Shown: positions 55,528 through 64,000 of the stretch, one piece after another | Numbering within the stretch: position 1 is the stretch's first letter | How the letters are laid out: every line of letters begins with the position of its first letter | From: Cyanoderma ruficeps | Taxonomy: Eukaryota > Chordata > Aves > Passeriformes > Timaliidae | DNA length: 64,000 nt | Reading direction: 5' to 3' | Assembly: GCA_008694505.1 (NCBI GenBank) | Contig: VZDJ01000036.1 | Location: 1 to 64,000, forward strand | The notes under the pieces: generated by a model | The model's database searches: none | The model's input: only the letters and a program-made list of their open reading frames with translations | Told to the model about the DNA's origin: nothing | Made by a program: the position numbers and the translations under genes

Positions 55528-55590
55528 GTAATATATTTAGATTTTACTAAAGCACTTGACACTGTGTCTCAGTCTTCTGCACAAAACTGA
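55528..55590 (+). pseudogene. LINE reverse-transcriptase relic
   Basis: In one plus frame the sequence reads VIYLDFTKALDTVSQ, then a few residues and a stop. This is the conserved LDFxKAFDTVSH motif of CR1/LINE-type reverse transcriptases, diverged and cut short. The flanking bases give no longer homologous frame, so it is a small fragment of an old element. Confidence 0.7.
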
Positions 55591-57002
55591 TTAAGTAAAA
55601 TTATATGTGAAAGCTGATGATGGAGAAGACTGCATCAGGTGGAGGAAGGTATCTAAATTTCTGCAGACATCAGTGCCAGATTAAACTCTGATTAATCAAT
55701 GCAGATTAACATCATCTTTATCTTTGCTGCTGGTCTCAGACAAGACCTTTCAGCTCCAGGCCATCACATCATCTATTGCTCAGGTAAAAACATTTGATGA
55801 GCTCCATCCTGCTCCCTCTGGGCAGCAATCAAGCTCAGAATTAAGCTTGTTTTTCTTTATTCAGTTTCATCTTCCTCTTCTAGAATTCAAAATTTACTGC
55901 AGGTCTTCATGGGCTGGAAACCTTTTTTTCATTACCCCTGAACTTGATTTAAAACCTAAGTTGGAGCTTTTCAGGGCAGTTGAAATTCGCTTAGGAATTC
56001 AGCTGTCCATTTTGCATCTCTCTGAGGGCATTCAGCTGAAACACAGTAAAAGTCTTTCATATCTTTCAAAAGTCTTTCACACTCAGTTTCTAACTCATAT
56101 GTCTGCTCATCCTTTCCTTCACTGGTGGTGTTTGTACTAAAATCACCTTCCACTTCCCATCCTTGCAGAGAATGTCAGTGCTATCAGACAGGTCCAGCTC
56201 TCAGATTTTTTCAGAAAAAAAATAAAATTCCCCATCTGCTATTTTTGGTGCCATAGAAATAAAAGTTCCTTTCTTGTATCATCACTTTAATGCCTCATCT
56301 CTGGAAAAAAATATTAGTGGTGGGTACCTAGATCATCTGGGAAGGGTCGTTGTTTCCGTACCATGCCATCTGCCCAAAGCAGGAGTTCTCCCTCTCTTGA
56401 GCAGCTCCACACTGATAACACCTCCACTGAGAGCTTGAGTCTCTGTCTGACTGACACACAGAAACTCAGCCATTAGCAGAGGTGGTTGTTGGTTCTTAGC
56501 AGGGAGCCAGATCAGCCTGCAGAGGAAAAAGTTGCTTCAATTCTCCTCCGTGCTTTAAAGCAAGGACTGAGTATGAGCCATCAGAGGTGTTGTGTGCTAA
56601 TCAGCAGCTATGGCTTTTATAAGTCAGCTTTTTTAAGATAGGCCAGCCATGGGGACCATCTTCTATAACCTCCTAATTTCCCCAGGCAGTTTGGTCATGC
56701 CTAACACTCTGGAAGACCACAGCAACTTTGGAGAGGTTTTGTTTCCATCATAATAAATCAGTTACCTAATTCCAGAAGGCATCACAGGATCTGCATCACA
56801 TCTGTCTGTAAAAATACAAGGTGAATTCCCTGTCAATTGGATTTTTATCTTGATTAGGGCTGAACCCAATTTTGGCCTGAATGAGGAAGCAGCTCTGGTC
56901 CAGCTCCTGTAAGGTGAGGGGAGTGCAGGAATCAGTGCAGAACTGCTGATGGGGTGGCTCAGAGATCCTGATGCCCCCAAAACATCCTCCTGTACTTTAT
57001 TG
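55591..57002. other. Unassigned non-coding stretch
   Basis: I see no supported gene. It contains a minus-strand frame at 55971-56153 with an acidic, helical-looking translation, described as a finding. The rest shows nothing. Confidence 0.4.
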
Positions 57003-57112
57003 GAGAATCACAGGATGATTTAGTCTGGAAGGGACTTTAACTTTCATCTTGCTCCAACCCTGCCCTGCCATAGGCAGGGATGCCACTCACTAATCAGGTG
57101 CCAGAAAGTTTT
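57003..57112 (-). mobile_element. CR1 LINE 3' tail, minus orientation
   Basis: The antisense CR1 reads 'gagaatcacaggatgattta', 'gtctggaagggactttaact', 'gccataggcagggatgccac', 'tcactaatcaggtgcc'. Only about 110 bp is preserved. Confidence 0.85.
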
Positions 57113-59424
57113 CCAGCCTTTGTGTTCAGTTTTTTTATCTCTAATTTGAGCTGACAAAGTTGTTCGTTAGTTCTCTTACTGCAGGGCTTGAGGCCATGGC
57201 CTCCATTCAGATTCAAAAGCTCCGGATAAGGAGTTAATTGTGACTGTGGTGATGTGGTTTGTAGGGGGCCATGTTCCCCTGATGATAAAATCACCTGGGA
57301 AACGACTCTGCTCTCCTGCAAGCTGGAGCAGGGTGTGCACAGAGTGGGTGAGAAGTACTAGAAACTGGGAATGAAGAATTTCCTTGTGTCAGGTGAAATA
57401 AGCTTTAGCAGGAGCTGAAGGCAGAAGGGGACCAGCCAAAGCCATGTCTCTGTTCTGAAGCAGAACAGGTGCACAGAGTGCTTTCAGGTGCCCGTGATTT
57501 TCTCCAGCAGCTCCCTCTCCCTGGCAGGCACGGGCGGTAGCAGTGGTGTGCTCGGACATTTGTTGCACGGGCTGTGGTTGGGGACTGTTTGGTCAAATGT
57601 CTTTTTGTATTCTAGACATCCGATGGCTGAGGGGTTAAGCAGGAGGATCTCAAGGTGAAGTGGAAGTCTGGAAATGGGGGATTAAGCCCCTGTGTGTTGC
57701 CGGGGACAGGAGTAAACCCTGGGAGTTAATGAATGGCTTGGACATAACCTGGGAGTCTGGCCTGGCAAGAAACTCAAGAGTCCAGGCCCAAAGAACTGCT
57801 TTGACCTGGCTGTATTGAAGATTGGAAAGGATTCAGCAGCTCTCATTCCTTTCATTTCTCTTCCTCTGAGGCAGGAATCTCCTAAATCACTATAAAGACT
57901 GTCTACTTTCTTGGAGCAGGCTCTCCATTTTGCTGCTGATGGCGCCAGACCCCTGTTGTCCCCACCCATGCATCCCCATATGTGGGGATGGCCCAGATGT
58001 GCCATACCTCTCTGCAAAAAAATGGGGCAGCACGAGAACCTTGAGCACCTGCTGCCCACGGAGGGATGGTTCCATTGCCCTGTGAGCCCTCCTGGGGCAG
58101 ATTCATCACCCTGCAAACCCAAGGGATTGAGCCTGCTGGGAAAGGAACAAAAGCCCTTCTCCTGCCTGGGGAGGAGAGACACCATGCTGGGTTTATGCTG
58201 TATCTGTGCAACTGATCATGAGACATGGCAACACTCCTGAGCTGTCAGATGGCATTTTTAATCAACCCAAACTTGACTTTTTAGAAATTGTTGTTAATTA
58301 TGCTCTCCAACCAGAAAGCACAGGGCTTTGATCAGTGCTTTTCAAAGCAAGTATGATCCAATGTTGCATCTTGTGTCAGCTCATTAGGAGCTGCCTTCAT
58401 TATAAATCCTGCTCGTTAGCTGTGTCTGAACTGGAAGCCTGTGAATTAAGAGAGGAGTTAGACAAGGTTTTATATCTGGGTCTCAAACCATAGACAATAT
58501 AAACATAAACATGGTTTATGCTTTATAGACACACAAACATAAACATAGTTTATAGGTAGGAGCCCTTGTAGGAAAGGTGCAGTCACTGATGAGCAGGAGT
58601 CCCAGGAGTGAAGCAGCTGTGTTAAACAGGGGGATTTGTCACGGTCTCATCTGCAACCCCAGGCCAGGCTAACCAATGCCATGTATGAAGCAGGATAGAT
58701 AAACAGGAGTGCACGTGCAGCTCCTTGGAGCTGAACCGCCAGGGAAGGGTTTGGTCTCAGGAGTGCAGTGCCGGTGTTGGTGTTGGTGTTGGTGTTGTCA
58801 GCCTCACTCACCACACAGACAGGGACTTTAAAGCACAGCTGGTGTCTTGACCCTGGAAAAGCAACTCACTCCAGAAGACTTGTCCATGAGGCTGCCCTGC
58901 CATCCTGGAATCATTGCTCTTCATAAGCTTAGAGAGGACTGGAAAGTGAGAGATGTTCAGTGTTAATTATAGTTCATTTTTCTGGTAACTCACTGTTCCA
59001 TGGCAGATTTAGAGCTGCCTGGAGGGAGGTTAAGAGCCACTTTGTCCAACTGTCTGGAGAATCAATCTAAAATAGGAATAGTGTGATAAGGGATTGTTGC
59101 AGAGGCTTGTAAAACTGAGACACATAATATATTCAAATGAGATTTATTTTATATACCAGTAAACCAGATTAACGGGTTTTATTAAACCAATTCAATAAAT
59201 TAAGCCAATTAATATCCATCAGCATTTGAATACAGATTCATGATGTCCAGTGGAATTGGTTCTACTCAAATGACTTCAGATTTCTTAAAGTTTAGAAGAG
59301 TAACCCAGAATGAGCTGGGCTTTACCCCAATGAGGTGAGGGCTCTAAGCCCCATGGAGTTATCTGAGAGCACCCTGACACAGTGGAAAAATCCCAACTGC
59401 AGACCAGCTTGCTGCACTGAGGGG
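57113..59424. other. Unassigned non-coding stretch
   Basis: I see no gene or repeat apart from a short hexanucleotide array. Around 58490-58550 two diverged copies of 'aacataaacatggtttat' lie close together. The 167-residue minus frame at 57682-58185 has no motif. Confidence 0.4.
58773..58797. repeat. (GGTGTT)n short tandem repeat
   Basis: Four uninterrupted GGTGTT units and a partial fifth. Confidence 0.92.
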
Positions 59425-59615
59425 GGTTGGCTCAACTGGCTCCCCAACATCTACACCTGTCCTGGCACTCCGTGGCCTTGTCCAAAGTTCCTGTCCAGCT
59501 AGCTTGGAGCCTCTTTTGGCACTGGAAGGGGCTCTGAGGTCTCCTTCTCCAGGCTGAACAGCCCAGCTCTCAGCCTGGCTTTGTAGGTGAGGGTGGCCAG
59601 CCCTCAAAGCACCTC
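59425..59615 (-). mobile_element. Degraded CR1 LINE fragment, minus orientation
   Basis: The antisense CR1 blocks are 'tggcactggaaggggctctg', 'aggtctccttctccaggctg', 'aacagcccagctctcagcct'. It is diverged and lacks the 3' end. Confidence 0.78.
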
Positions 59616-61690
59616 TGTGATCCTATTGAATACGAATATTCATTGAGTACAAATATTTGACGTAATCTAAAATCATTTAAACTAAAAAGCCTGTCAGCAT
59701 TCCTTGTGTTCCTTTCACTTGCCTTGAGACCTGTGCATTGCCTGGCTTCCAGGAAATCCACGTTCTGGACCTGCAGACTGGGCAGCTGGGGGTGCCCAGC
59801 ACCATTCCCCTCACGGCATCCTCCTCCCCATGGCCGTCAGGAGTGCCTGGGGCAGAGTCCCTCCAGAGGAGCAGCACCTGTCCTTTCCTCTGCTCTAGTG
59901 GGGCACAGTGTGTCCCAAGGGCTGTGAAATGTTCCCAGAAATGCCTTTCAGCCCCCTCCTCTTTACACCCTGTGACCATTAATTGCTGTGTGGCTCAGCA
60001 CCTGCCCTCTGTGCACTGTGGAGGCTCAGCCTCTCCAGAGCAGCTGCTCAGCCCGAGCCCCTGCTAGGAGCCACTTCCAGCCCTTCCACTCAGTGCTGAT
60101 GCTTTGCATCAAGGGTGCTCCTGATTGAGAGGGAAAGCATTTTTCTTTCCTTATCCAGAGCATGCCTCAAGCATTTTAGCTTGGGAGCTCAGTGCATGCC
60201 ACACGTCCTCTGCCAGACACGGGCCTTTCATAAGATTTTTTCTGTCTAATTGCACAAAGAAAAATGCATTTGCCCTTCTTAGCAGACCGTTTCACTGTGG
60301 TGCCTCTTTCTTCATCCCACAGTATATTTTCCCCCGATTAACTCACGTGTTTTACTCTGAATGCTTATGTTTTGCCAAATTTGAAGAAAGAGGGTGATGC
60401 AGTTTCAGAGACAGACTGATGAGGCCCAGTAAAAAGCTTCCTGCTCACACAGGGTTTCACAGATGCTCCTTGGGCTGCCCATCAGCACATTTATCTCCGC
60501 TGGTACATCCCAGAAGCCTTAACCTCCAAATCTTGCTAATGAGAGGCAGTCACATAAACCTTGGGCTGGCAGCAGAGGCTGCTGACACACATCACCACAG
60601 TGTGAATGTTCTTAGAATTTTTTAACTGAAATTAAATGCTCTGTGGCTCTGCAGCATGGCAGGTGGATATGAACAAAATACCAATTGGAAGAACATGGAA
60701 ATACAGACAGTTCCCTGCCTGAATTTAACAGAGGTGTATGTGGTGTGTTCTGGACTTAACACCAGGGGGACATTGTGTCCCTAACCTCCCATGATTTCCA
60801 GGCCACCCTGCACTGCCCATGCAGCTGGACATCACTGAGAAAACTCTGTCTAGTCCCAGTGAATGCACAAAGCAAATTTTTGGGCTGGCTGATGAGTCTG
60901 CACAAGGAAACCCTGACCTTGCTTCAATCTGCATCTCTGTGCACAGGTCTGGGGCAACACAGCAGGAACAGAGAGCAACCTGCAGCTCACTGTTCTGCAC
61001 TGCAGCACTGAGCTGCAGGGAAGTGGTGGTGGCAGGGGTCTGTCATTGGGGTAGGTGATGGAGCTGATCCCCACGACACTGGCACACAGGGATGTGCAGC
61101 CCCAGCACACAAGGGTGTACAAAAGCACTTTCCTAAACCCATCAGAGCTGTCTGCACTCCCTGGCCTCAGTGCGTGTGGGTGGTGTGGCAGGCTGGGTTG
61201 GGGCTGCAGGGGCTGGGGGCTGAAGGTGGGTTGGGGCTGCTGGTGCCTCCAGCTGGCAGATGGTTGCAGGGGACTGCAGGCTCCAGCTGGGAGGCATTAC
61301 CAGCTCCTGCTGCATCTCCAGTGGAAAGCAGGACGAGTGGTGGAGGGGAAATGAAATGGTCAGCAGGGATGGAGGGAGCACAGGGAGGAGCAGCCGCTCT
61401 CAAAAAGGAGTTTGTAGTGATGGCAAAGCAGTGTGACTCCTTGATCCTCTGGCTTCTCTTAGGGTAGCAGGAATCCCCAAGCCATAAAAAATGTGGGTCT
61501 GGCTCCTGTTTGATGCGAGGGGACCTCACACGTGAGCTTGTGGAGTAGTGTGTGTCCTGCCCGAGCCCACAGCATCCTGCCTCTGTTCAGGAGCACCGTG
61601 GGTTTGCACGATTTAAAATTAACATCTAGCTTGGGACAGCATTTCACTTTCTCCAGGCATCCTGCTCTAGCAGATGTCTCCAGGCTCTGC
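59616..61690. other. Unassigned non-coding stretch
   Basis: I see no supported gene. There are short G/C-rich direct repeats ('gggttggggctgc') at about 61195-61240. Frames reach 120 residues, without motifs. Confidence 0.4.
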
Positions 61691-62650
61691 GGTCAGAGCC
61701 ACTTAAGAACTAAGAAAAGCCACAGGACGATTTCCAGCGGGAAGCGCGGGCGGGATGCGGAGAGGCTGCCCCTGCGCCCGTGCCCAGCGCGGTTCGGGGC
61801 GGCCCCGAGCACTTCCCTTGCCCTCCAGCAGGCTCGGGGGCTTTGCTGCTCCCTGCGCTTTCCCAGCGCTCAAAACGGTTTTGTAAAACTCGGGAACGAA
61901 CTGCAACAGGGCAGCGCGTTCCCGTCCCGGCTGAGCCACGGTAAGAGCCGCCGTCCCCGTCGGGCAGAACACCCCGGCCAGGCTCGGGGACGCGCACCGG
62001 CTCCCCCGGGCTGCGCGCTCCCGGCTCGGGCGGCTCCATCCCGTCCCCCGCGGCCGCCGAGCATCCCGGGGCGGGGCGGGCTGGGCTGGGCTGCGCGGCG
62101 GGCGGGGGTGGCTCCGGGGCCGCCCCCATCGCCCGCTTCCTCCCCCGGGCCCCGGCCGGAGCCCGTTGCCCTCCCTGCGGGCGGTAGCGGGGCCGCATCC
62201 CGGGCGTGCGGTCCGGCTGCGCCGCGGGACGGGCCCGAGGGACGGCGGAGCAAGTGAGCGGGCTTCTCTTCCTCCCTCTTCTCTTCCCTCTCCCCCTCCT
62301 CTCCTCCCTTCCTCGTGGGTCCCCCCGCCTCGCCCGCGGCTGTCGGGAGCGCAGGGCTCTGCTGCAGGAGCCCGGGCGTTGCAAAACATCTCCTGGCTTT
62401 GCAGCACGTTTAAATTTTTCTTTTCCTTTCCCTTTTCCCTCTTACACTTGGAGTAGCTAATTGGGTAGGAAAACACGAACTGCAGGGGTGGGATTACTTC
62501 ATGCTCTTGCAATGCTGTTTTGCTGTTCGATTTCAGTCCTTTCGCGTGAATAGAGCCTGCCTGGCGGTGCTGCCCTGGAGCGCGGCGGGGGCCGGGCGCT
62601 GCTCTGCCGCCAGCGCCTGTTTTCCTTAGCAGGTTTTCACTTTTAAGGAC
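61691..62650. promoter_or_regulatory. CpG island without an identified gene
   Basis: A GC-rich, CpG-dense block of about 0.9 kb is sharply bounded by AT-richer DNA. On the plus strand there are two credible splice donors, CACG|GTAAGA after 61940 and GCAA|GTGAGC after 62253. That fits a first exon of a gene running off the right edge. Neither strand shows a recognisable protein: the 429-residue minus frame (61703-62992) and the 241-residue plus frame are low-complexity. Confidence 0.6.
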
Positions 62651-64000
62651 GATTTCGTTGTCTCTGTTGCTGCTTTGGTTTCGAAGGAGATTTGCTCGTT
62701 TGAACTGCGAGTCCCGCAGTAATCCCGGTCCGTGGTGTGTGCCCTCTGGCAGGTTCATTCCATCATCAGGGCTTTTCTCCCTTAGTTTTGAGATTTCCGT
62801 ACAATATGTGATCTCCAGGGAGGCGGCGATGCCGGCAGCGGGCTGTTTCCTTCCCAGCCGGCTGGCTGGTGTCCTGGCTCCTGCAGCCATGGACCGTCGC
62901 TGTGTGGAGGAGCTCTGAGTTTTCTCCTCTGTTGGTGAAATCTGGATTTGTTCAGGTTTGGCTGAGAATGGAGGAGCAGGGGAATTTCTCATGCAGGTGG
63001 CATTGAAGTTCAGCCAGCCAAACCAGCAGAAATTGCTTCCCTGAGCACACAGTATGTGCAGATGTACTCCCTGAACAGATTATTCTTGAATATGAGCAAC
63101 AAGTTGTGTATGTTCTATAGAAATAAATATAGGAGGAGGTGCATGCTGGGCATTGATTCCTGAGGCCCAGAGTCAGCAGGATGCTTCAATGTGGGGATGA
63201 GCAAGTTGGAGTTGGTCCTTGGTCCTTGTTTACACCACTGGAACGTCGGCAAGTGAAGCACCAGTTTGTGTTTGTCTCATGCTCAACTTTGCTGTATATT
63301 CCCCTCCAAAAGGGGATGATGCAGTGTGGTGCTTAGGAACTCGCTTCTTCTTGTTCTGTTGCCCCTGAGGGGACTGTTTTTGCTCTCAACTGGCAATTCC
63401 AGCAGTGCAATAAGGAGGGGGCAATTTGTCTTCCTTCTTTATCATAAATATTTTACCTGTAAAACAGTAACCTCAAAAATATTTAAACCCAGGGAGATTT
63501 GCTTTGTGCGTCTTAAGCCTGGGCTGTCTCCAATGGTATCATGCTCTGGGGCTGGCTGTTCTGCTTTATTTCCCTGAATTAATTTTATTGTGGCACTGAG
63601 AACTCCCCTGTGGTCTCTGGAAGTTGTCCTGCATTTTGAGAAGTTCAGAACTTGATGAATAACAGTTTTACTTCTCTAAAACAGAGGTGGGAAATTTCCT
63701 ATCCCAACCTGTTCCTGGGTACCTGAAAATTGACTTTTATGGCTTTCACCTCAGCAGAGCTGGGCTTAATTGATAAATCTTTTTAAAATGACTTGTCTCA
63801 TCTAAAGTTATGAAAGTTGATATTTCTCATAATAGTTGGATGAATTAGTTAGATTAGTAGAGACCTTCTTGCTCCCCTTCTGCTAAGTGAAGATCCACAT
63901 CTGTTTTTATGCTGACAGCAATTGTTTAAATGATTCCCAGCCCCAGGGAACCTACATTCCATTCCTGTTTGCACCCTGGAGCTGTGTCAGTCTCGGATGG
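62651..64000. other. Unassigned stretch to the right edge
   Basis: AT-richer DNA with no recognised exon, RNA or repeat. If the CpG island at 61.7-62.65 kb starts a plus-strand gene, this would be its first intron. Confidence 0.4.

Noticed and set aside
61703..62992. 429-residue minus-strand frame, the longest in the window
   Set aside because: Half lies in a CpG island and the translation is Arg/Gly/Pro-rich with no conserved motif. It is considered chance, although transcription from the island remains possible.
1..64000. tRNA, rRNA, CRISPR array or intact retroviral genes
   Set aside because: I saw no cloverleaf with A and B boxes, no rRNA-like block, no spaced palindromic repeats, and no gag, pol or env frames beside any LTR. 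A covariance-model search was not possible.

Overview
This is vertebrate nuclear DNA, almost certainly from a bird and most likely a songbird. The evidence is more than twenty truncated CR1 LINE tails on both strands, avian-type endogenous retrovirus LTRs, short introns and compact CpG islands around the only clear genes. There are no bacterial-style operons, CRISPR arrays or phage features. Species and repeat-subfamily names would need a database search. Coding density is low: two genes are well supported, and most other open frames are chance products of GC-rich or tandem-repeat DNA.

Layout. 1-24 kb is gene-poor. It holds an unassigned AATAAA-bearing segment at the left edge, a GC-rich block, two CR1 fragments in opposite orientation, an antisense ERV LTR (about 1980-2480), a 17-bp minisatellite of exactly 19 units (11381-11703), a full-length antisense ERVL-type LTR (about 19605-20175) and many CR1 tails. 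A CpG-rich block at 25.7-27.6 kb carries an intronless minus-strand gene for a 123-residue two-pass membrane protein related to TMEM100. 27.6-38 kb has only repeats and unassigned sequence. A CpG-rich 42-bp minisatellite of nine units lies at 38119-38496.

The main gene is TEDC2 (tubulin epsilon and delta complex protein 2), on the minus strand from a start codon in a CpG island at 48114 to a stop at 39399. I reconstruct ten coding exons whose phases all agree. They give 1539 nt and 512 residues, with a poly(A) signal 50 bases past the stop. With TEDC1 and delta- and epsilon-tubulin, TEDC2 acts in centriole stability and triplet-microtubule maintenance. Its usual mammalian neighbours, CCNF and NTN3, are not recognisable here.

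Right of TEDC2 (48.6-61.7 kb) is non-coding sequence: CR1s, a partial ERVL LTR, two related short LTRs in opposite orientation (52155-52376 plus; about 52700-53300 minus) and a small LINE reverse-transcriptase relic. A second strong CpG island at 61.7-62.65 kb looks like a promoter with possible first-exon donors, but no gene can be named. The two genes show no functional link beyond proximity.
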